Positions 33,911-43,229 of a stretch of DNA of 64,000 nt are shown piece by piece. Origin of the DNA: Chloroflexota bacterium. Its GTDB lineage: Bacteria > Chloroflexota > Anaerolineae > 4572-78 > J111. How positions within the stretch are numbered: position 1 is the first letter of the stretch; the number at the start of each line of letters is the position of its first letter. Location of the stretch: the NCBI GenBank assembly GCA_016860845.1, contig BOKF01000038.1, positions 1-64,000 of the forward strand, in the 5' to 3' direction. The position numbers and the translations under genes were made by a program. The notes beneath the pieces were generated by a model that was not told the DNA's origin, did no database searches, and saw nothing but the letters and a program-made list of their open reading frames with translations.

Positions 33911-34597
33911 ATGCACAAGTATGGACAGTACTGCCCCATGGCCCGAGCCGCCGAGATCCTGGGGGACCGCTGGACGCTGTTGATTGTGCGTGACCTGTTG
34001 AGTGGGGCGCACCATTTCAACGAGTTAGAGCGCGGGCTTCCGGGGATTCCCCGCTCACTCCTGGCCGAGCGGTTGCGCCGTTTGCAGCAGGTCGGTGTGC
34101 TGGAACGGCAGGCTGCGGCCGGCGGCCGGCGGATCAGCTACCAACTCACTCAGGCCGGGCGGGAATTAAAGCCGGTTGTTGACGTCCTGGTTCAATGGGG
34201 GGCCAAATGGGCCTTCGGTGAACCGGAACTGGCCGAACTCAATCCGATCTTGCTGTTGTGGTGGATGCGTGATCGCGTCTATACGGAACGGCTGCCCCGG
34301 GAACGAATCGTCATCGAGTTTCATTTCTCAGATACGCCTCAGGGCCGTTACTGGCTTCTGCTTGAACGAGGCGATGTGTCGGTGTGTCTGAAATACCCAG
34401 GTTTTGAGAGCGATGTTATCGTCACGGCGGAACTGGCCGTTTTCTATCAGGTCTGGCTGGGGCGCATGACCCTGGCCGAAGCCGTCCACGAGCGGTGGGT
34501 CAAACTGGATGCGACGCCGGAGCTGATTCGCGCCTTTCCATGCTGGTTTGCCTGGAGTCAGGTGGCCGATGTTGTTCGGGCGGCGGCCAATTATTAA
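33911..34597 (+). CDS. HxlR-type winged-helix regulator with SCP2-like C-terminal domain
   Basis: 228 residues. The N-terminal domain (CPMARAAEILGDRWTLLIVRDLL, then FNELERGLPGIPRSLLAERL) is an HxlR/MarR-type winged helix. The C-terminal half (GDVSVCLKYPGFESDVIVTAELAVFY..WLGRMTLAEA) resembles an SCP2 lipid/ligand-binding domain as in similar longer HxlR proteins. It has no clear ribosome binding site, consistent with near-leaderless transcription. It may respond to the methyltransferase products. Confidence 0.8.
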   Translation: MHKYGQYCPMARAAEILGDRWTLLIVRDLLSGAHHFNELERGLPGIPRSLLAERLRRLQQVGVLERQAAAGGRRISYQLTQAGRELKPVVDVLVQWGAKWAFGEPELAELNPILLLWWMRDRVYTERLPRERIVIEFHFSDTPQGRYWLLLERGDVSVCLKYPGFESDVIVTAELAVFYQVWLGRMTLAEAVHERWVKLDATPELIRAFPCWFAWSQVADVVRAAANY

Positions 34598-34618
34598 CTG
34601 CTTAAAAAGGGGGGGAAT

Positions 34619-35434
34619 ATGGCAACATCACGACAGTGGCAGCTTGCCCATGAAGCGGCAGAACGGTACGAGCATATTCTCGTCCCGGCTATTCTTGGCC
34701 CCTTTGCCCAGGCCCTGGTCGAATGGTCTGCTTTACAGCCGGGTGAAGTGGTGGTGGATATTGGCTGCGGCACCGGCGCAGCGGCGCACTTTGCCGCAGA
34801 GAAGGTTGGCCCGGCCGGGCGGGTCATCGGGATTGATGTCAATGGGGGGATGATTGAAGTGGCGAAAGCTCGCACCCCGCAAGGCGCTCCTATTGACTGG
34901 TACCAAAAGAGCGCGTACGATCTGCCCCTGGCCAATCAAACCGCCGATATTGCGCTGTGCGCCCAGACCCTTCAATTTCTTGATAACCGGCCGCAAGCCC
35001 TGGCCGAGATGTACCGAGTGCTCAAACCCGGTGGCCGGGTCACCTTAAGTTCGTGGACAAATATCCAGGAAAGCCCCTATTTCAATAACCTGGTGGCGGT
35101 CATTTCCCACCACATCAACCACGATACTGCCGCCGGGTTGGGAGCGGCCTTTAATCTCTCCAACCCCGACGAAATCAGATCTCTGCTGGATAAGGCCGGT
35201 TTTAGGGCCATTGAGGTGGCAGCGACGCAGCTTGAATTAGAACTGCCGCCCGTGGAAGAGTTCGTACCCAGGCATATTAGCGCCACGCCCATGGCCGTTG
35301 GCTTCAATACTGCCTCCGAGGCCGAGCGACAGGCCGTACTGAATGACTTGGCGGCACGATTGGCGCCCTTCAAAAAGCCGGATCGGAGTCTCCGGGTGCC
35401 GTTTACCTCCTACCTGGCGCACGGATACAAGTAA
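34619..35434 (+). CDS. class I SAM-dependent methyltransferase
   Basis: 271 residues. VVDIGCGTGAAAHFAAEKVG (about 41-60), GIDVNGGMIEVAK, ADIALCAQTLQFLDNR and VLKPGGRVTLSSW. It begins 21 bases after the HxlR gene with AAAGGGGGG upstream, so it is in the same operon. It is related to the methyltransferase at 32902-33702. Substrate unknown. Confidence 0.85.
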   Translation: MATSRQWQLAHEAAERYEHILVPAILGPFAQALVEWSALQPGEVVVDIGCGTGAAAHFAAEKVGPAGRVIGIDVNGGMIEVAKARTPQGAPIDWYQKSAYDLPLANQTADIALCAQTLQFLDNRPQALAEMYRVLKPGGRVTLSSWTNIQESPYFNNLVAVISHHINHDTAAGLGAAFNLSNPDEIRSLLDKAGFRAIEVAATQLELELPPVEEFVPRHISATPMAVGFNTASEAERQAVLNDLAARLAPFKKPDRSLRVPFTSYLAHGYK

Positions 35435-35441
35435 GACGAAT

Positions 35442-36443
35442 CTACTCAATCCGCATCTTCATCCAGGGGGCGGAGTTGTGAAAGTTGGCAGCGGCGCTGC
35501 CCGGCGGGACCAGTTCATCGCAGGCGGCCCGAACCGTCTCATCCAGGCGCATCTCCAGCACCGGCAGAAAGTGTTCAAGCTGCTCCAGCGTGCGCGGACC
35601 AATGAGCGGGGCGGTAATGCCCGGCTGGTCTTTAACCCACAGTACGGCCAATTGGGCCGGAGACATGCCGGCCGCCTGGGCCAACTGCCCAAACTTCTGG
35701 CCCACTTCAATGCCTCGGGCCGTAATTCGCTCGGCGTAGATGCCGCCGCGCAGGCTGGCCCGTGACTCGGGCGGGAAGTGGGCGGCGTCGGCGTAGCGGC
35801 CGGCCAAAACGCCCATTGCCAGCGGCGACCAGGGCAAAAGGCCCAGGCCATAAGCCTGGCACAGCGGCACCAGTTCATTCTCGATCCGCCGGTCAAGCAA
35901 ATTGTAGGGCGGCTGTTCCGAAACAAAACGCACGTAGCCCTTCAACTCGCTGACCATCAGGCCCTCCATCACCTTCCAGGCCGGAGCGGTAGAACTGCCG
36001 ACATAACGGACCTTGCCCTGGCGCACCAGGTCGGTCAGTGCGCTCAGGGTTTCATCCACCGGAATGTCAAAGGAGGGGCGGTGGAGCTGGTACAGGTCAA
36101 TGTAATCCGTTCGCAGCCGGCGCAGCGAGTCCTCGCACGCTTGCAGCAGGTGCAGGCGTGAGTTCCCCCGCTCGTTGGGGCCGGGGCCGGTTGGATAATG
36201 AGCTTTGGTGGCGATAAGCACCTGCTGGCGGCGGCCATTTTCGGCCAGCGCCCGCCCGATAATCCGTTCGCTTTCACCTTTAGCGTAGCTGTTGCTGGTG
36301 TCAATCAAGTTAATACCGGCATCCAGAGCGCGGTTGATCATGGCGATTGACTCGGCCTCCGGGGTGGGGTTGGCCAGGTTGTCGGTACCCAAACAGAGCG
36401 GGGCTACTTTAACCCCGGTTCGACCCAAAATACGATATTCCAT
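35442..36443 (-). CDS. aldo/keto reductase
   Basis: 333 residues, an NADP-dependent TIM barrel. The catalytic tetrad is visible: Asp-Thr ([16 protein letters not shown], Asp and Tyr), Lys in [10 protein letters not shown], His in YQLHRPSFD. The arrangement fits the AKR family of general aldehyde/sugar reductases, clade with YeaE/YdhF-like members. It is 7 bases downstream of the SDR gene, so co-transcribed. Substrate unknown. Confidence 0.9.
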   Translation of the reverse strand: MEYRILGRTGVKVAPLCLGTDNLANPTPEAESIAMINRALDAGINLIDTSNSYAKGESERIIGRALAENGRRQQVLIATKAHYPTGPGPNERGNSRLHLLQACEDSLRRLRTDYIDLYQLHRPSFDIPVDETLSALTDLVRQGKVRYVGSSTAPAWKVMEGLMVSELKGYVRFVSEQPPYNLLDRRIENELVPLCQAYGLGLLPWSPLAMGVLAGRYADAAHFPPESRASLRGGIYAERITARGIEVGQKFGQLAQAAGMSPAQLAVLWVKDQPGITAPLIGPRTLEQLEHFLPVLEMRLDETVRAACDELVPPGSAAANFHNSAPWMKMRIE

Positions 36444-36450
36444 TCTTCAC

Positions 36451-37194
36451 CTACCTGGCGGTATAGCCTGCATCTACCGTGATCATAGCCCCGGTCATGT
36501 AACTGGCCGCATCCGAAGCCATGAACAGGACCACGCGGGCAATTTCGACCGGTTCGGCCATGCGGCCCAGCGGCACGGCCTCGGCCAGGCGCTGCATCAG
36601 CTCCGGCGTGACCGGCTCGGAGCGCTCCGAGGCCAGCATTGGCGTGTTGACTTCGCCGGGGCAAACGGCGTTAATGCGGATGCCGTCCTTGACGTAATCC
36701 AGAGCCATAGCCCGTGTCATCTGGTGGACCGCCCCTTTTGAAGCGCAGTAGGCGACCACCCCCGCCGCGCCGACCTCGCCCCAGATCGAGCCGAAGTTAA
36801 TGATGACCCCTTGACCCTGCTTTTTCATGGGGGCAAGAGCAGCCCGGCTCATAAAAAAGACCCCATTGACGTTGACGTTCAGCACGCGCTGCCACTGCTC
36901 GTCCGAGGTATTGAGCGCATCAGCCCGGACAATAATGCCGGCCGCATTGACCAGGATATCCAACCGGCCATAACCTTTCAGCACCCTTTCAACGGCCATG
37001 TTGCAAAAGACTGAGTCGCCGACGTCGCCAATCGCCGCCGCGCAGCCAAGTTCGTCTACTACCTGGGCGGCCAGTCCAGCGTTGCGATCAACGATCGCCA
37101 CCTCTGCCCCGGCGGCCCTGAATTCACGGGCCGTAGCCGCACCCATGCCCGAAGCGCCGCCGGTAATTACCGCTACTTTGCCAGTAAAATCCAT
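36451..37194 (-). CDS. short-chain dehydrogenase/reductase
   Basis: 247 residues, classical SDR. GGASGMGAATAREF (cofactor loop, 12-25), VDRNAG after strand 2, NAAG, SIWGE, YCASK (catalytic Tyr/Lys) and C-terminal VDAGYTAR. Strong ribosome binding site AAAGGAGG. First gene of an operon with an aldo/keto reductase, suggesting sequential reduction or oxidation of the same compound. Confidence 0.9.
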   Translation of the reverse strand: MDFTGKVAVITGGASGMGAATAREFRAAGAEVAIVDRNAGLAAQVVDELGCAAAIGDVGDSVFCNMAVERVLKGYGRLDILVNAAGIIVRADALNTSDEQWQRVLNVNVNGVFFMSRAALAPMKKQGQGVIINFGSIWGEVGAAGVVAYCASKGAVHQMTRAMALDYVKDGIRINAVCPGEVNTPMLASERSEPVTPELMQRLAEAVPLGRMAEPVEIARVVLFMASDAASYMTGAMITVDAGYTAR

Positions 37195-37343
37195 TTGTTT
37201 GTCCTCCTTTGGTCTGGGTACAGTATATCACCAGGGCTTTCACTTGTCATTCTCATTCAAACAATCCAGTTGATTTGGGCCATGTCCTAAAATCAAGTAC
37301 AATCTTTAGATGTTTTCTCACCCTTTAAGTGAGGATCAGCGCC

Positions 37344-38501
37344 ATGAAGAATAATGACCTGCTTGATGCAAACTTAGTTGAGGCAGTCTCAACCGAAACC
37401 ACTCCATATTTACCTACCTCGACAACCAATAAACTTAGCCGCGTCACCCATACCGTTTGGAACAGGGTCCGGCCCGATAAAATCGGCATCTTTTTGGCCA
37501 GCCTCTTTCTTTTTATTCTGGCGATTATGCTGATGAAAGAGGGCGCGCGAGGATTGACCTTCCTGGTGCGCGACACTTTTGCGGTAACTAATCCTTTCAA
37601 CAGCCTCGGTTTTGGCTGGTTGTTTGCTTATGTGATCATGAGCGGCTCGCCGGTGGCGGCGGTCGCATTGACCTTTCTAGATGCAGGGGTCATTGACAAG
37701 TTAGGCGCCTTCACTATGATTACTGGCTCCCGCCTGGGAGCCAGTTTCATTGTCCTGTTTATTGGCTTTATTTATGTTCTGCGGGGCCGCAACCGGGTTT
37801 CCAGCTTAAGCATGGGCCTGCTTTCGCTGACAGTTACCGGGACAACCTATCTGGTTGGTTTGCTGATTGGGCTAAGCCTGCTCCAAATTGGGATCTTCGA
37901 CTCATTACAGCTTCGCTCCGGGGCTGCCCTCAACTCAGTGACCGACATGATTTTCGACCCCATTGTTGCATTTTTCACCGCTTATTTGCCTCTCTGGGCG
38001 CTCTTTGTAATTGGTCTGGGTTTAATTATGCTCAGCTTTAGCCTGTTTGATCGCTGTCTGCCCCAGATGACCATCAAAGAAAGCCAGGTTGGGCGGGTGT
38101 CGCGCCTGGTTTACCGGCCCTGGGTCATGTTTTTAATGGGGGCAGGCGTCACCCTGATCTCAATGTCGGTCAGCATTTCTCTCAGCATTCTCATCCCCTT
38201 AAGCAATCGTGGCTTCGTCCGCCGCGAGAACGTCATTCCTTACATCATGGGGGCCAACATCACCACGTTTGTAGATACCCTTCTGGCCTCGCTGCTGCTT
38301 AACAATCCGTCCGCCTTCACCATTGTTCTGGTTGAGATGATCAGCATTACCCTGGTCTCGATCGTTATTCTGACAAGCGGCTACCACCACTACGAACGGG
38401 CCATGCTCGATTTTGTTCACTGGGTTACAACCAGAAGACGAAACCTGGCTCTTTTTATGACAATTATCTTTGTAGTGCCTATCATTCTTGTACTTGTCTA
38501 G
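37344..38501 (+). CDS. Na/Pi-cotransporter-like membrane protein
   Basis: 385 residues from ATG 37344 with GAGG upstream. About nine membrane helices. Two repeat-related motifs are present, ITGSRLGASFIVLF and MGANITTFVDTLLASLL, of the GANIGTT type found in NptA/PNaS phosphate symporters, but the QSSS motif is not clear (SGSPVAAVALTF instead). Charged N-terminus of 45 residues is cytoplasmic. It forms an operon with a UspA protein. Substrate is uncertain. Confidence 0.6.
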   Translation: MKNNDLLDANLVEAVSTETTPYLPTSTTNKLSRVTHTVWNRVRPDKIGIFLASLFLFILAIMLMKEGARGLTFLVRDTFAVTNPFNSLGFGWLFAYVIMSGSPVAAVALTFLDAGVIDKLGAFTMITGSRLGASFIVLFIGFIYVLRGRNRVSSLSMGLLSLTVTGTTYLVGLLIGLSLLQIGIFDSLQLRSGAALNSVTDMIFDPIVAFFTAYLPLWALFVIGLGLIMLSFSLFDRCLPQMTIKESQVGRVSRLVYRPWVMFLMGAGVTLISMSVSISLSILIPLSNRGFVRRENVIPYIMGANITTFVDTLLASLLLNNPSAFTIVLVEMISITLVSIVILTSGYHHYERAMLDFVHWVTTRRRNLALFMTIIFVVPIILVLV

Positions 38502-38514
38502 GAGGAATCTTTTC

Positions 38515-39336
38515 ATGCGCCTACTGATTGCCACGGGGGGTTCCCCTCATTCTGAAGCGGCTGTACGGCTGGGCGCGCAAATCGCGCGCCGGGCCGGGAT
38601 TATCCCGACTATTTTAACAGTTATCAAGGGTGAAGCCTACCGGGCACGAGCCGCACCGATTCTAGCCCGGGCCTGTCAGGTGTTTGGGGCGGAGCCGCCT
38701 GACCTGCAAACGAAGATTCGCCTGGGCCAAGCGGCCGAGGAGATCATTCGTGAAGCCGAAGAGGGGCGCTATGATTTGATCATCGTCGGGGAGCGGCGCG
38801 ATCATGACTTGGTGACCCGCTTGCTCGGTTCAACCGCCAAGCGGGTGATTGAGCGTGCCCCCTGTCCGGTCATTATTGCTAAGGGAAAGATTGGGCCTAT
38901 CCGCCGCATTTTGCTGTGTGATAGCGGCGCTGAGAGTGTCTCGCTGCTCAACCGCTGCACTGCCCGGCTGCCGGCTTTGGTTGAAGGCGAGGTAGAAGTT
39001 ACCGTTTTACACGTTATGTCGCAGATGACTGCCGGTCCCGGCATCCGGGGCACGCAGTTGCGAGCGAGCGCCGAAGAACTCATCAAAGAACACACGCCCG
39101 AAGGTGAGTTACTGGAGCAGGATCTGCAAATTTTGCAGAAATCTAATCTACACCCTCAACCAAAAGTACGCCATGGCCTGGTAGTTGACGAAATCCTGGA
39201 CGAGGCTCGCAGCGGCGACTACGACCTGGTGATCATCGGCGCTCACCGCGGGGCCGGCTGGGAACGGCTCTTACTTGATGATCTGGCTCATCAGATTGTC
39301 GAGCAAATGGATCGGCCGGTCCTGATTGCCCGTTAA
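38515..39336 (+). CDS. tandem universal stress protein (UspA) domains
   Basis: 273 residues from ATG 38515 after AGGAGG. Two UspA domains: residues 1-125 with VGERRDHDLVTRLLGSTAKR (the G-x-x-x-L-G-S ATP-binding motif) and 135-273 with IGAHRGAGWERLLLDDLAH where the second loop has lost Gly-Ser. ATP binding is therefore expected only in the first domain. It follows the membrane carrier by 13 bases and may regulate it. Confidence 0.9.
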   Translation: MRLLIATGGSPHSEAAVRLGAQIARRAGIIPTILTVIKGEAYRARAAPILARACQVFGAEPPDLQTKIRLGQAAEEIIREAEEGRYDLIIVGERRDHDLVTRLLGSTAKRVIERAPCPVIIAKGKIGPIRRILLCDSGAESVSLLNRCTARLPALVEGEVEVTVLHVMSQMTAGPGIRGTQLRASAEELIKEHTPEGELLEQDLQILQKSNLHPQPKVRHGLVVDEILDEARSGDYDLVIIGAHRGAGWERLLLDDLAHQIVEQMDRPVLIAR

Positions 39337-39346
39337 TAACGTAAAA

Positions 39347-39397
39347 GTAGCGGTGGGGCTTGTCCCCGCCTGGGGCGACCACAAGGGGCGCCGCTAC
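39347..39397. repeat. palindrome GTAGCGG...CCGCTAC
   Basis: 7-base terminal arms with a G/C-rich interior that folds on itself. It lies between convergent genes and may serve as terminator, although no T run follows. Confidence 0.5.
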
Positions 39398-39426
39398 GAT
39401 TACCGATTTGGTTGTCAAAATTCATC

Positions 39427-39884
39427 TTACGGACTATCTCTATACCAGATCCGCGACTCAACCGGAACGGAGGCTACCTCTATTCGCCAGGGAGTGAGTT
39501 TCAGCACGCCAAAATCGGGATGATCAACGCTGTGAAAAATCGGCGCCGGGTCATAGCCCAGCGGCGGCGGCACGGCCTTGAACATTTCCCAGACCCGCTG
39601 CTTGCTCTCCCGATCGTCGGCCCATGCGGTCAGGCAGCCGGCATAGACCGGGTTGGCAATATCGGCCACATAGGCCAGAGAGACAGAAGGGTTGTGCTGC
39701 AAGTGTTTGGCTTTGGGCGAGTGACGCCGGGTGCCGATCCAGCCTGTCGAACCTTTCCAGACGGGGTGGAGAATCCGCGAGCGCACCCGGTTTTGTTGGT
39801 CCAGCGTGGCCACACGATGCGGTGAACCCGCTCGATAAATTCCTGCTCTATCTCCGCGAATGATGCGACTCGTACCCGTTGCAT
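39427..39884 (-). pseudogene. PPOX-family protein gene with one-base frameshift
   Basis: The start (ATG at 39884 after GAGGGGGAG) gives a normal N-terminus ending EFIERVHRIVW, then the frame is lost near 39810. The next frame continues with ATLDQQNRVRSRIL, HPVWKGSTGWIGT and LKLTPWRIEV, the known remainder of this FMN/F420 split-barrel family. Restoring one G in a GG run (W-A-T-L) would join the parts. Either a real inactivating mutation or a sequencing error in a homopolymer. Confidence 0.75.
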
Positions 39885-40223
39885 TATCTCCCCCTCAAGC
39901 TGCGCCAGCGCGGCTCGTTCGACTTTCCCATTCTGGGGGTGGCCGTGGCCCTGCGCCGGGCGGAGGATGGGGTGGTGACGGAAGCCAATCTTGTTCTGAG
40001 GGCGGTGGCTTCCTATCCGCTCAAAGCCGTCGAGGCTGAGGCGTTTCTGCTGGACCAGCGGCTCACCGACGAAGTGATTGAGGAAGCGGCCAGGCTCGCT
40101 TTTAGGCCGGCCAAACCGCTGGACAATACCGATATGGGCCACCCCTATCGCAAACAGATGGTCCAGGTCTACGTGGCCCGCGCGCTGCGCGAGACGGTCG
40201 GAATGGCCGCGAAGCGTGGATGA
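39864..40223 (+). pseudogene. truncated CoxM/xanthine dehydrogenase FAD-subunit fragment
   Basis: About 118 codons matching only the C-terminal domain of the FAD-binding medium subunit: KLRQRGSFDFPILGVAVALR, LVLRAVASYPLKAVEAE, DNTDMGHPYRKQMVQVYVARAL. The 170-residue FAD-binding N-terminal part is missing, and the sequence upstream is occupied by the opposing PPOX gene. A stop at 39861 precedes it. It is a relic left by deletion or rearrangement. Confidence 0.75.
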
Positions 40224-40273
40224 ATGGCGAATGGCGGCCCTTTTAATTTTCGCCATTCGCCATTCGCCGATTC
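40219..40273. repeat. heptad-repeat hairpin (GAATGGC / CGCCATT)
   Basis: Arms of GAATGGC 7-mers and complementary CGCCATT 7-mers around an AT-rich loop. It begins at the stop of the CoxM fragment and ends 15 bases before paaK, next to AAAGGGGGGAG. Confidence 0.8.
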
Positions 40274-40288
40274 CCAAAGGGGGGAGCA

Positions 40289-41590
40289 ATGATGCTTTAC
40301 TTCGACGAAGCTACCGAAACGCTGCCGCGGGAGCAACTGGCGGCGGTGCAACTGAAAAAGCTGCAGGTCATGCTGGCCGACATCTATGGCCGCAACCGCT
40401 TTTACACCCGCAAGTTTGCCCAGGTTGATTTTTTCCTGGGTGATCTCAAGTCGCTGGCCGATTTGCAGCATCTCCCCCTGACCACAAAAGCCGAATTGTC
40501 GGAAGACCAGGTCGCTGACGATTTTGCCGGCACCAATCTCACCTATCCCCTGAGCGCCTACACCCGCTACCATCAAACCTCCGGCACCACCGGCCAGCCG
40601 CTGCGGGTGTACGATACCGTGGAGAGCTGGGATTGGTGGGGTAAATGCTGGGGCCACGTTTTTGCCGGGGCCGGCGTGACCGCCCATGACCGGATCTTCT
40701 TCGCCTTTTCTTTTGGTCCTTTCATCGGCTTCTGGGCGGCAGTGGAAGGGGCACGGCACATCGGGGCCATGCTCATCCCGGGCGGTGGACGATCCTCCTA
40801 CGAGCGCCTGGTGATGATGCGCGATACCGGCAGCACGGCTTTATGCTGCACCCCCACTTACGCCCTCCATTTGCTGGAAGTCGCCCGCGAGCATAAAATA
40901 GATTTAAGCGACTTCCGTCTTCAAGCTACCATCCACGCCGGCGAACCCGGAGCGAACGTTCCCGCCACCAAAGCGCGCATCGAGGCGAACTGGTCGGCCA
41001 AGTGCTACGACCACGCCGGTGCGTCAGAGGTCGGGGCGCACAGCTTTGAGTGCCAGGCCCAGCCCAACGGCATCCACGTCATCGAAACTGAATTTATCGT
41101 CGAATGTCTCGACCCGGTTCCCGGCCAGCCTGTTGCGCCCGGCCAAAAAGGGGAATTGGTCATAACCAACCTGGGCCGTTGGGGCTTTCCCATCATCCGT
41201 TATCACACCGGCGACGCCGTTGTTTTCAACGAGGCCAGGTGCGATTGCGGCCGCACGTTTCTCCGCCTGGAAGGCGGCGTGCTGGGCCGGGTAGACGATA
41301 TGATTACCATTCGTGGGGTCAATGTCTTCCCCAGCGCCCTGGAAAACCTGATCCGCATCCACAGCGTAGTAGATGAATTTCGGGTGAAGGTCGGCAAGCG
41401 GGGCGAGTTGGACGAGCTGGCCGTTGAGGTGGAACTTGTGGATGGGGCCGATACCGAAGGCATACCGCTGGAGATTGCCCACACTATCGGCAGCGCACTA
41501 GGACTGCGCCCCCTGGTCACGACGGTGCCACGCGGCACGCTGCCGCGTTTTGAGTTAAAAGCAAAACGATTTCACTATTTTGGAACGTAA
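40289..41590 (+). CDS. paaK: phenylacetate-CoA ligase
   Basis: 433 residues. ANL-family AMP-binding motif TSGTTGQP at residues 97-104 (after YHQ), then CYDHAGASEVGAHSFECQ and the ITNLGRWGFPIIRYHTGDAV hinge, and IRGVNVFPSALENLI of the C-terminal domain, which is specific to the PaaK branch. It activates phenylacetate with ATP and CoA, the first step of the pathway. An alternative ATG is 3 bases downstream. It heads the paa region. Confidence 0.9.
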   Translation: MMLYFDEATETLPREQLAAVQLKKLQVMLADIYGRNRFYTRKFAQVDFFLGDLKSLADLQHLPLTTKAELSEDQVADDFAGTNLTYPLSAYTRYHQTSGTTGQPLRVYDTVESWDWWGKCWGHVFAGAGVTAHDRIFFAFSFGPFIGFWAAVEGARHIGAMLIPGGGRSSYERLVMMRDTGSTALCCTPTYALHLLEVAREHKIDLSDFRLQATIHAGEPGANVPATKARIEANWSAKCYDHAGASEVGAHSFECQAQPNGIHVIETEFIVECLDPVPGQPVAPGQKGELVITNLGRWGFPIIRYHTGDAVVFNEARCDCGRTFLRLEGGVLGRVDDMITIRGVNVFPSALENLIRIHSVVDEFRVKVGKRGELDELAVEVELVDGADTEGIPLEIAHTIGSALGLRPLVTTVPRGTLPRFELKAKRFHYFGT

Positions 41591-41610
41591 TAAGTTACTA
41601 CTCAACCCAA

Positions 41611-41691
41611 TGTCATTTCGAGGCCGTAGGCCGAGAAATCTCTTAAGCGACACATAGGCATTAGGGATTTCTCCCTTCGGTCGAAATGACA
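41611..41691. repeat. 81-bp palindrome, TGTCATTTCGA termini
   Basis: Same terminal inverted repeats as 9286-9361, and the interior AGAAATCTC/GGGATTTCTC halves are similar. Sits in the paaK to aldehyde dehydrogenase spacer. Confidence 0.75.
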
Positions 41692-41734
41692 TGGCTGAGC
41701 AGTTACCGTAATAGTTTGGACAGGAGGTTGATGC

Positions 41735-43195
41735 ATGGCGCAAATGTTTATGAACGGCGAGTGGGTTAATGCCCTGAGCGGCAGGAATTATGAAGTTAAA
41801 AATCCGGCCAGCGGCGAGATCATTGACTCTGTTCCTCTGGGCGATGCCGGCGAGGCACGGGCGGCGGTTGAGGCGGCGGCGGCCGCTTTTAGCGGCTGGG
41901 CCGGCACCGCGCCTGACAAGCGGGCCGAAATCATGCAGGCCGGCATTGCCAAAGTAAAAGAGAATCTGCCCGAATTGGCCGCGCTGCTGACCAAAGAACA
42001 GGGCAAGCCGCTGCTGGAAGCCAACGGCGAACTGCACCATTTTTTGCACGGGATGGAGTTCTATGCCGGGCTGGCGAGCAAGATTCGGGGGGCGCTGGCC
42101 CCGCTCCCGCCAGCGATGAATCCCAAAAGCTACGGGGTCATCATGCCTCAGCCGGTAGGGGTGTCGGTGGGGATTGTGCCCTGGAATTTCCCGATCACTC
42201 TGATGGGAACCAAGGTCGGCCCGGCGCTGGCGGCGGGCTGTCCCATCATCATCAAACCGGCCAGCACGACTCCTCTGACCACACTGCGCATTATTGGTCT
42301 GCTCAATGAGGCCGGGCTGCCGCCAGGGGTATTACAATGCGTCACCGGGCCGGGCGGGTCGCTGGGCAACAAATTGATCAGCCAGCCCCAAGTACGGCGG
42401 GTGGCCCTGACCGGCAGCAGCGCCACCGGCGAGCGGGTCATGCAGGTGGCCGGTCCCAAATTCAAGCGGATCACCCTGGAGCTGGGCGGCTCCGACCCCA
42501 TGATTGTCTGCCCCGACGCGGATATGGCCAAGGCGGTCAACGGGGCCATGATTGGGCGTTACTGGAATGCCGGGCAGGCCTGCCTGGCGGTTAAGCGGTT
42601 GTATCTTTTTGCGGAAATTTACGACGAATTTGTGGAGGCCCTGGTGAGCAAGGTCAAGCGGTACGAGCCGGGCGATGGCCTGACCAAGGCCGAAAAGCCG
42701 ATGATCCGCATGGGGCCGCTGCACACGGAAAGCCAGCGGGTGGAGGTAGAGGAGCAACTGGCCGACGCGGTCAGCGGGGGTGCGGAAGTGTTAACGGGCG
42801 GGACTCGGCCAGAGGGGCCGGGACTGGAGAAGGGTTATTTCTTTAATCCGGCCGTTGTGGTCAATGTGCCGGAAGAGAGCCGCCTGGTGACGGAAGAAGT
42901 TTTCGGCCCGGTGCTGCCCGTTTTCAAGGTGTCGTCGCTGGACGAGGCGATTGCCAGGGCCAACGCCAGCCCGTGGGGGTTAGGCGCGTCTATCTGGACC
43001 AACAATATGAAGTGGGCCAACCAGGCCGCCCGCGAGGTCGAGAGCGGTATGTTGTGGGTCAACCAGATTCACTACGGTTATGATGAAATGCCCTTCGGCG
43101 GGGTCAAAGCCAGCGGTATTGGCCGGGAGCATGGCCCCGAGGCGTTGGATAATTATTTGGAGCCGAAGAGCGTGGTCTTCGGTGGACTGGATTAA
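41735..43195 (+). CDS. NAD(P)-dependent aldehyde dehydrogenase
   Basis: 486 residues. ALDH core: PWNFPITLMGTKVGPAL, GSSATGERVM, catalytic Glu in LELGGSDPM and catalytic Cys in NAGQACLAVKR, plus EVFGPVLPVFKV. Most similar in pattern to succinate-semialdehyde type enzymes. It may oxidise the semialdehyde formed after ring opening, a job done by the ALDH part of PaaZ in E. coli, or another aldehyde. Strong ribosome binding site AGGAGG. Confidence 0.92.
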   Translation: MAQMFMNGEWVNALSGRNYEVKNPASGEIIDSVPLGDAGEARAAVEAAAAAFSGWAGTAPDKRAEIMQAGIAKVKENLPELAALLTKEQGKPLLEANGELHHFLHGMEFYAGLASKIRGALAPLPPAMNPKSYGVIMPQPVGVSVGIVPWNFPITLMGTKVGPALAAGCPIIIKPASTTPLTTLRIIGLLNEAGLPPGVLQCVTGPGGSLGNKLISQPQVRRVALTGSSATGERVMQVAGPKFKRITLELGGSDPMIVCPDADMAKAVNGAMIGRYWNAGQACLAVKRLYLFAEIYDEFVEALVSKVKRYEPGDGLTKAEKPMIRMGPLHTESQRVEVEEQLADAVSGGAEVLTGGTRPEGPGLEKGYFFNPAVVVNVPEESRLVTEEVFGPVLPVFKVSSLDEAIARANASPWGLGASIWTNNMKWANQAAREVESGMLWVNQIHYGYDEMPFGGVKASGIGREHGPEALDNYLEPKSVVFGGLD

Positions 43196-43229
43196 CCAAA
43201 ATCCAAAATCTAAGTATGGAGATGAAAGA

